Positions 34,261 to 46,462 of a stretch of 64,000 bases of DNA are shown here, one piece after another (position 1 is the first letter of the stretch; each line of letters starts with the position of its first letter). The notes below the pieces were generated by a model, which did no database searches, had not been told where the DNA came from, and was given only the letters and a program-made list of their open reading frames with translations. A program made the position numbers and the translations under genes. The stretch comes from Cryptomeria japonica. Lineage: Eukaryota > Streptophyta > Pinopsida > Cupressales > Cupressaceae. Location: positions 399,679,889 through 399,743,888 of the forward strand of contig NC_081408.1 of the NCBI RefSeq assembly GCF_030272615.1, given 5' to 3'.

Positions 34261-36844
34261 GGTCCTAACTCATTTAAACTTGAATATCCTAATGGAGTTT
34301 CACTTCCCTTGTCCTATAATGGGCAAGATTTAAAGTTGTATCAGTTATAAGCAAATCTCATTCTGCTCTGTACATAGGTTTTTGCTGTACTGTTTGTTTT
34401 TCTTGTTGTGTGTTTGTTGTGTTTGGACCTTTGTCCTTCCCCGCTTGCATGCGAAACCAAAGATTCTAAGTTCCATTCCTAGTCCTTTTCAGTCCTGGTC
34501 TCCAGTCAGAGCCGATGTTACCCCATTATTTGTTTTGAAAAAATTTATGTGTATTTAATTTTGTTTCCCTCCTTCGGTTTGATCCGTCTTTAATCATGCA
34601 CCTTTTGTTCCTTTATGTTTCACCTTTTCTGCCCCAATGAACCCATCGGTTGAACTTGCGTATTGGTTCAAGGTTAAAAGTTCAACCGATGCCTTTATGC
34701 AGGTCACGACTTTGTTATGTTGTTAATCGAGTGAGCGTGAATGTGTTAAATCGGTCTTGAACTTGAACTTTTGAACCATTCTTAAAGCGGTTGAAGGTTC
34801 AAAGTCTTCCTGGATGTTTGTTAAAAGTCTTTGCTTGTTCTCGGTGTTGTGTTGAGCCGCAAGTTGAGAGTTCTTTTGTTTTCTTAGGATTGAACTTGAA
34901 ACATTGAACTTTTTGTTAAATGGTTCAAAGTTCAAAGGTTCATTTCAAGTTGGCCCCGAGGACATTAATAACACAAAAAGTGGCGTGACAAAAGGAATAT
35001 TCTGCGCATCTTATATTTTAAAATTTTAATTATGGAAAGAAATCATGAAAAATTAAGCTGTTTGTGTGGAGTTGATGTGTAATTAAGAAAGTTATCAATA
35101 TCCCATCAAATCATTGGTTATCTCACACGTTCAGATGAATCATTATGAGGCGTGTGTAGGTATTACTCAGTTTTTCCGCTTCTTAACATGTGAATTCTCA
35201 AATTGTGAAAGTGGTAGCTGTTGTGGTAGGAGAAGTGAAGGATGCCGAAGGTAATTTCAACTCCATACTTCTGAGGGTTTCACAGATTTGATGGTGGTAA
35301 CAAGTGAGTTTTGATAATTTCCCCTCCATTGTGTTACTAGCTCAGAAAGTCAGTGTAGGAAAATACTTTGTTTTGGAATAGAATTCTGTTCTTTCTAGGA
35401 ACTATTTGATGAATGTAAAAGCGACCATTATGAGGCCGACTCTTTCAAAACTTGGTTTCACATCATGCCTAGTCAGTATACTTCTAGAACTTGGTGACAC
35501 TTCTTTGGCCCAAGCTGATAGGATATTTTTTAGAAAGAGCTAGAAACCTTGAGGCTAACGCGATGATGGAAAGAATAGTTACAAGTGGCTTGATTGAAGC
35601 TGCTGCTTTCCCAACTGCCGCTCCTTGTCCAGAATTGGTGATATCATGTATGAAACATATATGATGCTGATAGCAGGTGCATTAGGACCATCGGTGGTAA
35701 ATTATTAGTAGAAATTAACAAAGAAATGGTGATGGCTGCAATTGGAATCCCTCATAAAGAGCCGTATGAAGATTTCTCTATTGGTACCTCATACACATTT
35801 TTCTCTGAGAAGAAAAGCACATATAAAAGTGTCATTGCAAGGAATTGGCTTCTAAAGGTTCAAAAAGGGGGGTGTCGGTTACCCAAACCTCTTACAAGAG
35901 AGCATTTCACCACGGAGGTATGGGATATTGTAATATTGTTAAACAAACTCAAAGAGAATTCACACGATTTCTATTGGGAAGACTGGATGTATTTCTATAT
36001 TCAGGTATTCTTAGCTGGCAAGAAATATCTTGACTGGGCGCAGGTTATTGCTGAAAGTATCCATAAGGGTTTGAGTAACTTTGTTGGAATGTCCAGTTTT
36101 TACATGTTATCATATCTATTTTATATATTGTCTTGTACCAGAGAATGACAAGGGTTGCATAACGAGCCTTGGGTGGATGGCATGAAGGTTTATGATTATT
36201 ACCCATACCTGCAACAACAAAGACATGTAAAAAATTTCACAAGATGGAATGATGTTTTTGCAGGAAGACTTGCTTTTGAGCTGCAAGGAGACACAAATAA
36301 AAGAATTTCAGTCGAGGCCATGGAGTTGGTAAGTATATATGGAAGCTACTTTATCCAATTTCCCAAATTTACTTACATTAGAGTGGGGGCAGGGAAAACT
36401 TTAAGAAACCCCCCCTCGGATAAGGTGTAAAAACTTGGCGAAAGCTGTATAATTCCCGAGGAAAATTTTAATTTTACTAGCAAATTTTTGCGGTTTACGG
36501 AGAAAAAATAATAATCTCCATTGGCAAATTAGCCATGATCGATCAAAGTTTGTGAAAAATCCTAGAAAATTGTAATGTTTTTAAAACCCCAAAAATATTT
36601 GCATTGGCGATTTCAAGCTATTTTCAAAGCATTAAAAAAAAATATTGGCGATTTCAACTTATTTTCAAACCATAAAAATAAAATATTGGCGATTTTAACT
36701 TATTTTCAAACCATAAAAATAAAATATTGGCAATTTCAAGCTATTTTCAAACCCTAAAAAAAATATATTGGCGATTTCAAGATATTAAGTCATTAAAACA
36801 CATGGCAAAACTTTTACAGAACTTGACAAACAAGTCCACATGTT

Positions 36845-37920
36845 AATCCCCATCTTTAATCGCACACTCGCAACCGGTTATAACAATTTGGAAAGTAACC
36901 GGTGAGTTACCGACAATGCTACTAAATCCTCTTAATCGCAAGCTCGCAACCCCTTTTATGAATCCTCAAAGAATTGCGCGAGTGAGCGACAACCGTTGAT
37001 CTTCATCAAGCCCTTCAGTCGCAACTTGGCAATAACATTTGTAATATTTTTTCTTTACCTGTGAGCTGGCGACTACTACAAATCTAACAAAACAACTTAT
37101 TTCATTGCAAGCTCGCAAATCAAAACTTAACTTGACTTAAACCCTTGCGATCCTGCTACAACAAGACACTTAACCGCCATCGCATGCTCGCAACACTTTT
37201 GACTTAAGACTTACAAACCCGTGAGCATGCGATGACCACAAAATCAGACCAAAACTTACCTCTCGCCAGATCGCAACATAAAATGCTAAACAACTTCAAA
37301 ACTTGCGAGCAAGCGACGAAACCAACTAAGCTGCGATACTAGAACCACATCGCATGATCGCAAATTAAAATGACTTAGTCGTGAACACCTCGTGACCTTG
37401 CGATAACATAAAATCACACCCAGTCGCAACCTCGCAACATAAAATGGTCAAGTGCAAAACATCTTGCGAGGTAGCGACAACTAAAATCTCCCAGTACTTG
37501 CAAGCTCGTGACTTAAATTGACTTGATGATAAAGGACCTGCGAGCTAGCGACAACCATAAAATCTCAAAACTATTTATCTCTTGACCGCAATGACCCAGC
37601 GAGTACCAACAAAAATCGATGTTTTATGTTAATTAGTATTACCTTCATAAACTGGTGCGAGTAGTGGCACATAGACCATTAATGACTTACTCGCTAACTC
37701 TCGCGGCTATAATGCATGACATCAAACCAATTCGAGACCTCGTGACCAAAGTAATTTCATTAACAATCTCCAGCTCGCTAACATAAAATGCTAACACCCA
37801 AAAAACTAGAGACCTCGCGATTTAAACCCAAACCAACACTCACTAACTCGCCACTTAAACTATTAAACATGAAATTTATCTGCGAGTTAGAGATGAAACA
37901 TTAAACACGTCTCATTGTCT
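36845..37920. repeat. Array of TCGCAAGCTCGCAA-type motifs inside hAT-like element 1
   Basis: Roughly 1 kb in which CTCGCAA/TTGCGAG and GCGAGCTAGCGACAA-type words recur every 25-60 bp in both orientations (for example ATCGCACACTCGCAACCGG, ATCGCAAGCTCGCAACCCC, TGCGAGCTAGCGACAACC). The words are separated by unlike AT-rich spacers, so it is not a simple tandem repeat. It looks like a dense cluster of binding sites or the remains of a very diverged array. Confidence 0.7.
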
Positions 37921-38408
37921 GACCAACTGTTTGACCACACTTGACGTTGACATGGATAAATAAAGAGAGGACAACTCAGATTTTCGACGCATGACAACTT
38001 TGGTTTACTAGCCAACTAAGACAAAAAAGAAACACAAAACCCTAATTGCCATGAACAACATGTTAAGCATTTAATGTAGAACAGTAGAAAGGTTCTAACA
38101 GTTATGCAATATGAATAATTTTATGGATCTTGTGACATAAATTGTTGCATTTCATGTTTAACATAATGTGGAACCAATTTACTAATAATTCAATTGTTTA
38201 CGAATAATTCAGAAAATAAATTCTAATTGTTTACTAATAATTCGAATTAAAAATTAAAAATATGAAATAAGTATCCATTCTGATTGACAAATTCCAGGAA
38301 TATAATATCAAAAATCATCAATGGCAACTATAGTATTGCAAATTGTAATATGACTCAAGAACTGTAGTATAAATACCTATAAACTGACTGCTAATTCACT
38401 TCAGTGCC

Positions 38409-38531
38409 TCAGTCCGAGGCTTCTATATCCCAAATGGACTCAAGATCCGGAAACTGACTAGTATTAACAGGTTCATCTTCATTCTCAGTCGGGTATTCAG
38501 GATTGCAGGATTGTAACTCTGGCCCTCCGCC
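38409..38531 (-). other. Possible terminal coding exon in hAT-like element 1
   Basis: A 123-bp minus-strand segment follows an acceptor-like TTCATTGTAG and is open for 40 codons to a TGA. It is acidic: PELQSCNPEYPTENEDEP then QFPDLESIWDIEASD. The clean acceptor, matching frame and biased composition suggest the last exon of a gene whose other exons are deleted or unrecognised. It is not clearly related to the proteins in the larger element at 51252. Confidence 0.4.
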
Positions 38532-41500
38532 CTACAATGAACTTCGACGTTCCAACTCAAATTGCGAAATGCGAATCGAGAGCTCCCAAATTTACTAATC
38601 AGACAGGAACAAATTGTAAGAAAGAGTGTATTTATATCAATCCATGATTGCATTTTTGGCGAATTGCGCGGACGTTTCAAAATGCATCTTGATTTAAGCG
38701 GGATGAAATGGGTTCTCAAATGCTTATAATGTTTTAATTGATAGTGGCGAATTTATTATTTGGCCAATGCGTGCAATGAACATTTAATTTACCGTTGGCG
38801 AATTAGGTCCTTGGTATGTGGTCGTTTTACTATTTCTGGCGAATAACGAAGGTGATCTAATACCCACGTCTGAGTGATTCTAGGCGAATATTACGACCAT
38901 GCACGCCGAACGATGTGTGGTCGATGGCAAAGTTAGAATATAGTGTACCGTTAACCCCAAAATTTCTGGCGATTTGACCACTATGTTGCCTCAGACTATT
39001 GGCCATTTCCTAAAAAAAACAACGCAAAATTCGCCAATTGGCGAAGATTCGCCACTAAAAAACTCTCTGAGTGGGGAGCTTTGAAGATGAACCATTCAAA
39101 TTGCCCATGTATGCCTTTGATAGTTATGTTCTTATTGAAGTTTGCAGTCAGCTAGCCCACATTGACAAAAGGTTAGGGACGAAGGGTAAATCCGGGGTTG
39201 CCTTCCCGATTGAACTTGGATATTATAGTTGTAAGTCTGTTTTTGATGCCTTGAACCTAGAATTAGAGTTTAAGAAAATGAATTTATAGCCCTACATTGC
39301 CAAACGTAAGTTTGATAGCAGGGGCTATGCTGTAGAACATCTAAATGTTGATGACAATTTCTTCCATGAACCTCAATTAGAAGACTTATGGGAAAATTGC
39401 TGTGATGAATTTGAAGTGAGGAGGAGATTGTGGTCAAGATTCACTCTGCAGCAGATTGTTACAATGAGGTTGTCCAATAATGTGTCAGGAATACAAGAAG
39501 AGGAGGGGAAGATGTATTGGATTTTAAATTCAATGAAAGGGTTCAAGGGCAATTTATCCTTGAAATTGACTGGGATAGGAGGGAAGAAGAAAATATTCAA
39601 GCCAAATCCTTCAATGTCATAAGGAGAACGAAGAAGTCGTTAAGGGACCGCAAATTTAGAAAGCAGTCTATTATTACTCCTAAAGAATTAACAGTTGGAC
39701 CACTTCATGCTACAACACAGATTCCCATTTCCTCCTCTAATGTAATTGTTGATGTTGTAGGTGCCACAAGGCTTAAAATTGGAGAGGTTCAAACTGGAAG
39801 ATCAAAGAAACCCCCATTGAGTCCTTCAACAGTTCGAGTCACCTGTTCAAGGAGCAAAAAGAAAAACAGGGAACCAGTGGTAGACCAAATTGTTGTGGAC
39901 TTTGATTCGAGTGAAGAAACTTAGATGATCATGGATCAACAAGTGTTAAATAACCCTTCAATGCAGGATGCGGATACAGAGAAAGAACCTGAAGAAAATC
40001 CAAATCCGATGAGCATTATGACTGTTATCAACCCATATGATGATTAGACACCTCCACCCAAAGAAACTTTCAGTACTTCTCGATGGCTTGGAGCTTCAAT
40101 TGGAAAGAAACGCAGTATTGTTCCTATTACTATTCCCATGGAGGATATGGTAAGTAAGTGCCTTGGGAAAATATCCAAACCAAAGAAGCTTAAAACATAG
40201 GCAATGATGGAAGTTGATGATGAAACAAGCCATTGGGTAGCAGAAGTAGCTAAGCCTATCTCAGATAAAGACCCAGAAAATGCCACTGAGAATGATTTTA
40301 TTGTTGAGAAAATTGACCTAGGAGTTGCTTCAAGGGCTGTGGATGCCAACATTTAGAATCCTCCACTAAAAGAATGATATCTAGGACCTGGAAAGATGAG
40401 AAGGACAAGCGGGAGTTGAAACAAGTTGTTACCCAAATTGCAGAATATATCAATGCCATACATCACCCGAGTCCTCAACCCTTAACACAAATGACATTGT
40501 CTTTTGACCCTAAATCACTAGTGAATCAAAAGCTATTGGATCAAGTCTAGATAAGACACATGTTAGCTGAAGTTTTTGATGAGTTGCTTGACTCCATAGT
40601 GCAGCAGGGCACAAACTACATTGCTAGCCTAATCAAGGTTAATGATAACACCATAAATGTGAGTAAAGAGATGGAATTGGAAGCTACCACATGAGATAAA
40701 GAATAAATGGGTAGTAGTCTTAGCGCATATGAATGATGTACAAGAATTTGGCGTCATGAAATTTCTTACTGAGAAGCCAGTGGATAACCTGGATGACAAC
40801 GTACTGTATGTATCAAGAAAGAATATTGAATGGACGAAACAAGGTCATAAAGAATCTATCAAGTTTTGAAATGGATTAAAAGAACTTATTGATACGATAC
40901 GTAAATATTTAAAATGCATAGATATACAGGTCTTGAAGGAGGATGGACATGCGATTGAATCAACGCTAGATAAGGTCCAAACCTTTAAAGAAAGGGTGCA
41001 ACTTGTTAAAGACACAAATCTCTAACTATAGATGACTTCTCCAAAGTGGCAAGGATAGAATCAATGTTAGCAGTTTGGTTCGATCACTTGGAAGCACATA
41101 AAATTCAAGTTATGCAGGTAAACATGGAAAAAGAAGTCTGGAAGCAATGTATTCTACACATTGGACTCCCGCACTATTAGGTTATCCTTAATTTCTCGAC
41201 AACAGATTTAGAGTGGCGAAATGTACGTAGTACCGCAACAAAACAAGATAAATCAACAGCTTCTTCTACCACATTGGAGTGTTGATCGGTTTATGGACGA
41301 GTTGTCATCCTGTCCGTGGCCTTTTTTCATTTAAGTTTTATCCAGTTTGAAGCAAACAATTTCTTTTAACTCTAGGGTAGTGTTTAAGAATTTAGGGTTA
41401 TTTTCAAAAGAACTGTTAGCCTGGAGGCTATAAATGTAATTAAGGAAGCTTTATTGATGGTCCAAAAAACTTTAATTTGAATTGGTAGACTTAATTTTCC

Positions 41501-42101
41501 TTTGAATTTCAGTGTAGACATTTTTATATATGAATGGAATGATATATTTTGTATGGTCTTCAAATCTGTGCGTTTAAAGGATAGAACAAATCTCTATTGG
41601 GATTTATGCTTGTGTGCAAAATATTTTACTTCATTACTAGTTCTTTATAAGTCTGTGAATTCATTGATTAAGAAAAAAATTAGTGGTACATTGTCGTTTA
41701 AATGATTTTTATCCCCGTTGTCTTGTGAGGCATGAGCAAGTATTGATCAACATTTATGCTACATTGCATATACTTGGTGAAATAAGTTTTACATTGAATT
41801 GAAATGTTCAAATTTTAAGTCCGCGAGCTTTACATTTATGGATAATTATCTTGTAGCATTCTTATTGGTTTGACAAATGAATGTGAAAGCCTTTCTCGCT
41901 TTCTGGTAAAAAGTGTGCTTCTTTGTGAGTTATTTGCATAAAAATTCATTGGATATCATACGAGGAGCTGCACTCTTATGTAGAGGGTAAAATGATAGTC
42001 GGTTCACCCAACTATTGGTTTCTTTTGCTTTTCATCACAGGTATGCATGAGTCATCATTAAAAATATTAAAGAGAAGTTAAATCTGTTAACCAACAATAC
42101 G

Positions 42102-43422
42102 GAACTGAAACTGAGACACAACGTATAAAGCAGAAGACGAAAAAATATGATCTTGATTGAGCTAGACTAGGACGCTGGGAACCTTGGTCCCTATTGCTAA
42201 ACTGATTTGTACCTTTGGAATTTGTTGACTTAGACCCTGAACTACCAAAGGAAGCCAAAAAAAACTTAGAGGACCAAGGCGCTGGACACCTTTGTCCCAG
42301 AAGATTGAGACCTATTTCAGAATGTAGACCTATGCGTGCTAATTTTGTCTTCCTGAAAGTCCATAGCTTTGTCAGAATTTTATAAATGTACTGGCAATCT
42401 AGAAAATGGTGTATGGGTGGCTATTGAGGATTTTTCCGTTGTCAAACCCCTTGTTTTGGTGATTTCCACCTCCACAAATAGCCAATGTAATATTGAAAAG
42501 TGCGCGTGCCCTATAATCTCATGTGTTTGTAAGATCCTAATGAGATAGAATGAAAAATTAGAGTTCTCCCCTATGCTTCAAATCACAAATGCAATAATGG
42601 ATCTAAAGTAATAATGTAGATTTGAAAACAAGTGTTGTGAAACTCATATAAAGATATGAAAATAACATGAAACCGGACCAAACCCTAAGGGAGAGGTACA
42701 AGTCAATCAATAGTCTGTGATCTCCTATTATTCTTCAATATCTTCAAAGTTTCAATGGATGATGAAAAAGATTGATGGAGACTTGATGAATTCTTGATTT
42801 TCTGATTGAGGACTTCATATAAATCTACACTTTCACTTCACAAGAGGCTCCTTCAATTGCTAGAGTTTTTGGATCCTTCGAATGAGGAAATGAAATGCTA
42901 TATATATGAAACCCTAACTTTTTTTTTGATCAAAGGTAAACCTAGAATTGATATTTTTTCATACAAAGCTGGATTTGAACATTATAATACCACCAAAACA
43001 TGATCTTGAAATTCGGGGAGAAAAAGTAGGGACCGATGTGATTCACATCGGTCTGACCAAAATTTTCCCAATTTTTTTAGGGGATGCAAGGTATCATGAT
43101 TATAAGGTGATCCCCAAGTTGGTGAGATGATTTAAGATGTTTAGATATGTGAAATCGGGCCTTGAAGGTCGAAACAGGACTTAATTAGGGCTTTGATGAA
43201 TTAATTGATCAAAATGATAAAATAAAAAGGGGCACACTTAAGGTTAAGGGCCCAATTTTATGATATATGGAGTGATAAAAGAGGACATTAGATTTAATTA
43301 AATTAATTAATTAAATGCTTAAAGGGAATTAAAAATGTAAAATACAAACACATTAAGGTGGGTGTTAACCTAAGCTTGAAATTGTACTATCCAATCAAGG
43401 GTGTACAATTTACGACGCTACA
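42102..43422. other. Unassigned DNA right of the Tat-like element
   Basis: AT-rich, no gene recognised. It holds a perfect inverted repeat GACCGATGTG-ATT-CACATCGGTC at 43031-43053. This segment and 20375-23605 were contiguous before the Tat-like element inserted. Confidence 0.5.
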
Positions 43423-44136
43423 ATGAGCAAGATTGTATTGTTCTTGAACAAATTCCTTAAATGCTTTACACTTTATAAGAGACTAAGAATCATCACGACG
43501 AAAAAGAAAATTTTCACTACCTTCTTTATGCTTAGTGCTAAACTTCACAAAGGAAAAAAGAACATTCTTGTCATACTTCAATTTCCAAAAGATTCTAGTT
43601 GCTAATTGTTCTTGGTCATCAATAGGATTAGTCTTTGTCTTTTGTAATGTAGGATTAGGATTGCTAGAAGAAGAAGGATTGTGATCTATGATTTTAACTA
43701 TGCCTCTATCAATGAGTGCTTTTATTCCATTATGAAAAATCGGGACAATCATTGGAAGAGTGGTCATTAGTTTGGTGATATGAATAAAAAGGAGGTTTTG
43801 AATAAAATGCACTTTTAAGGGAACATAGGGCTTGTTGTTTTTCAAGATGGTCTTTGAAGTATTGAATCCTAAGGAGGTCATTCATAGGATATTTATGATC
43901 ATTTCCTAGGCCTTTTGTGGTAATTTGTGTAGGAGGGTTATAGGGACTTGAATTCCTTTTTCAAAGTTTCCAAGTCCTCGTCCTTTAAAACCTTGTTTTG
44001 ATATTATGTTCAATCCACTCCTATAAGAATATTTTAATTGATAGGGTGGAGGAACATTATAATAAATTTCTTTAAAGTTTCTAGTGTAAGGATGTTGATG
44101 CAAGAGCATCCCCGGTTCATAGCAACCTTGCATCAA
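43423..44136 (-). pseudogene. Ty3 gag/protease-region remnant, minus strand
   Basis: From 44136 leftward the frame reads GCYEPGMLLHQH and then GFKGRGLGNFEKGIQVPI, a G-patch-like motif found near the protease of some plant Ty3 elements. In neighbouring frames an NDHSSNDCPDFS cluster and FHNGIKALIDRGIVKIIDHN follow, the usual metal-binding and I-x-x-LI-x-x-G pattern of Tat-like gag C-termini. It is opposite in strand to the flanking elements and heavily broken. No LTR was assigned. Confidence 0.5.
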
Positions 44137-44139
44137 CCA

Positions 44140-44879
44140 AAAATATTTTCCTTTCTATTTGTAGTTTTAGTATTTCATTCTGTGTTTCCTAGTTTTGGCT
44201 CACCGGATCCCGTGGAGTTGGATTATACTTGAAGACTTGATCATCTTTCTTATTTCCAGACCACATCGCATTTGGATCATTTTTCGACAATATATCGCTA
44301 TCGGTTTCCTTGACAATTTCTTGTTACCGGTTGACAATTTCTTGTTACCCGTTGCCTAGACCTATTTTGGTGATCTATTGGAACCCCTTCCGAAGCTTGC
44401 AGATCCTTAGGTGTTGATTCTGATGTTCCTTGGCGTGTGGCTGACCTTCTCCCGCGATCTACACTTCATCCTTTCGATTATTCGGAGGAATCTCTTGGCA
44501 GAGGCCGACCTTGTTGGTTTTACATGTTAGGTCTTGTACTTCGGATTTTGATCCCTTTTTGGGCTGCCTGGATCCTTTGGATTGTATATATAATTGTAAT
44601 TGCACATTATAATGTAACAATCAAAGAATCAAGTAGCTAAATTGAGCATAGAAGATAGATATTAAGATTAAAGGTCCCGGTTGTGACCTATTCTGTATTT
44701 TGAGCATGTTCTAGTAGGTCTGTGAGCCGGTTATGCTGTAACCCGGTTGTTACCGGTTGGTTGTAATAAATTTTCTTGTTATAAGACAATCTATTTTATT
44801 TGTGTTTCTGTTGTGTTTACTCTTGCTGACAGGTCTGAATTGATCTCTTTGTTGTCCCTCCTAACTGGTGACTTCTTCA
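44140..44879 (+). repeat. Putative 5' LTR of the second Ty3 element
   Basis: Ends ...GACTTCTTCA at 44879, just before the primer site. It contains several ACCGGTTG motifs (44310-44760). The left border is a guess since the partner LTR is not in view. Confidence 0.5.
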
Positions 44880-44881
44880 AG

Positions 44882-44893
44882 TGATATCAGAGC
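44882..44893 (+). promoter_or_regulatory. Primer binding site, initiator tRNA-Met type (one mismatch)
   Basis: TGATATCAGAGC differs by one base from the standard TGGTATCAGAGC. It is 2 bp after the LTR end. Confidence 0.75.
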
Positions 44894-45092
44894 GAGTTTT
44901 CATTCCGAAGGTTGCATTTCCTGAGATTTTTGTTATAGGGTGGCAGATTGTAGATCCGACCTGCAGTTGTAGAGGACTAGTGTGAACAATGGTACGAAGA
45001 GGAGCTAGGAATGGTGGAGCGCATGGGAATGTAGACCCTTCTATGATGGGAATGTTGTGAGGGATAGCAGTCCGGTTGGAAGCCGTGGAGAC

Positions 45093-45870
45093 TGTTGGTA
45101 TTTTGGTATGGTTTTGTCATTGATGTCAACACCTACTAAACACTTATCAACTCTAGCACTTTGGAGAATCAACAACATTCATCGGCAAACAAGTGACTCA
45201 TGCACAGTCACCGGTATCTGGTACACTGGCAAGATATAATGATCACCGACACTTGGAATGATATGGAAAACACTTGGTCATGTCGAAGACATTGTGTGGA
45301 CACTTTGTCTTGGAGTTTTGTTTATTGGTACATTAGCATTTGCATATTTGCTGTTACCGGCAAATAGGTCCAGATTACATTGGCAGGTTTATTTTTTCTA
45401 GATCAGCATGGCATGCTATGGAGATGACTTATTATTGTTGTAAATGCATTAAGCCGACATATTGAATCGGTTATTGCATCGGGTATTAATTGATATGTAA
45501 ATTAATTTTATTGTAATATTTTGTAGAGCCGACCTACTAAAATTGGTCTTAGGTTATGGTATAAATATAAGATCTTATTTGTAAGATCAAGTGTGGAATG
45601 CGAAAAAGGATTGTGTGAAGGTATATGCGAGAATAAGCAGAGCTATACACACAGACATCATTTGAAGATTGAATGAGGGTTTTTGTAAAGACAATCAGAA
45701 TTACACCGGTACTGAATCTAGCATATGAAGATGCTAATTTTAGCAGTACATTCTTATTGGATTTAACCATCCAATTGTAGTCAGTGTGACTCCCATTTTA
45801 TGATTGAGCAGTGAGCTCTAGGCGCTTGGCCTTTCTGCACGTGCAGACCTCATTTATGTACACTTACTAT
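45093..45870 (+). repeat. Truncated 5' LTR of the copia element
   Basis: Matches 46463-47241 closely to ...ACACTTACTAT, then breaks off into pol coding sequence. Confidence 0.9.
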
Positions 45871-45871
45871 C

Positions 45872-46117
45872 TATTGTGATAACACTGCAACAATTGATAT
45901 ATCTAAGAATCCGGTATTACATTCCAAAACCAAACATGTTTCTATCAAACTGAATTTTCTAAGGGAAAATGTTGAAGCAAAAGAAATAAAACTGGTTTAT
46001 GTGAATACTAAAGAACAGATTGCAGATATCTTTAGTAAACCTCTGCCCAAGGAGACTTTTGAATATTTCAGAGATCAGCTTGGGGTCATACCCCCCAGTA
46101 GAGACTTAGGAAGTTGA
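45872..46117 (+). pseudogene. C-terminal fragment of copia Pol (RNase H end)
   Basis: An open 81-codon fragment beginning at the deletion joint: YCDNTATIDISKNPVLHSKT, KHVSIKLNFLRENVEAKEIK, VNTKEQIADIFSKPLPKETF and EYFRDQLGV before a TGA. These are the well-known C-terminal RNase H residues of plant copia polyproteins (DN-x-x-A-x-x-x-x-K-NPV-x-H-x-RTKHI and T-x-x-Q-x-AD-x-x-TKPL). The rest of Pol is deleted. Confidence 0.9.
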
Positions 46118-46462
46118 TGATTGTCATCAACCGATAGAATTAACAGAGAAATATTTTATTCCGGCTTTGATGGGAAGCTACTTCTCAGGGGGAGTAGTTG
46201 GTATACTAAATTGATTGGTATTTTGTATATGAACTTGGCTTGGTAAGAACTTTGGCATTAGATGTCAAAGGGGGAGAGATTGATATGGAAAAACACAAGG
46301 AAAACACATGTTGCTCCCAGGGGGAGAGATTTTTTTGGGAGAGATTATTACTCTCTGTATGTTGATTTCGGAGATTGTTGGTTTTTGGGTATTTGGCATT
46401 TCTGTTATGGCACTTTGATGGTTTTTCCATCTTGTGTTGCCATCAATGCCGAAGGGGGAGAT

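Larger units (their letters stand above)
36390..39069. mobile_element. hAT-like non-autonomous transposon (family member 1)
   Basis: Comparison with the left LTR defines the insertion exactly. The element starts CAGGGAAAACTTTAAG and ends, inverted, with CAGAGAGTTTTTTAG. It is flanked by an 8-bp duplication AGTGGGGG (36382-36389) and AGTGGGGA (39070-39077). An 8-bp duplication and CAGGG-like termini point to hAT. Both subterminal regions carry repeated TGGCGA motifs (at least ten on the left to 36790, ten on the right from 38660), ending in a GGCGAA-GA-TTCGCC hairpin. There is no transposase inside. The left end resembles 51252 onward. Confidence 0.82.
35400..41040 (+). pseudogene. LTR-resident long ORF, right copy, split by a transposon
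   Basis: The same reading as in the left LTR, with different lesions. The N-terminal part 35726-36148 is open through the place where the left copy is frameshifted (NWLLKVQKGG, LPKPLTREHFTTEVWDIVIL), but it has a TGA at 36146 where the left copy has W. The 36390-39069 insertion cuts the segment between FIQFPKFTYIRV and FKLPMYAFDS. The rest (39071-39289, 39416-39622, 39517-39924 and on to about 41040) is again in changing frames. Because the two copies are broken at different places, the ORF was probably longer or intact when the element inserted. Function unknown. Confidence 0.65.
23611..42096 (+). mobile_element. Tat/Ogre-like Ty3 LTR retrotransposon with giant LTRs
   Basis: The 18.5-kb element is bounded by direct repeats 23611-28527 and 34516-42096, with a 5-bp target duplication ATACG (23606-23610 and 42097-42101). 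The right LTR begins TGTTACCCC and the left has TTTTACCCC, so the left TG start is mutated. Both end ...AACCAACA. The interior carries gag, protease, an RNase-H-like domain, RT, RNase H and integrase on the plus strand, all with stops. The tRNA-Arg-type primer site, very long LTRs and extra RNase H fit the Tat/Ogre lineage. Confidence 0.9.
34516..42096 (+). repeat. Right LTR of the Tat-like element, interrupted by a hAT-like insertion
   Basis: Starts TGTTACCCCATTATTTG and ends AACCAACA, followed by ATACG. Without the 36390-39069 insertion it is about 4.9 kb, like the left LTR. Point and indel differences from the left copy are frequent, implying an old insertion. Confidence 0.88.
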
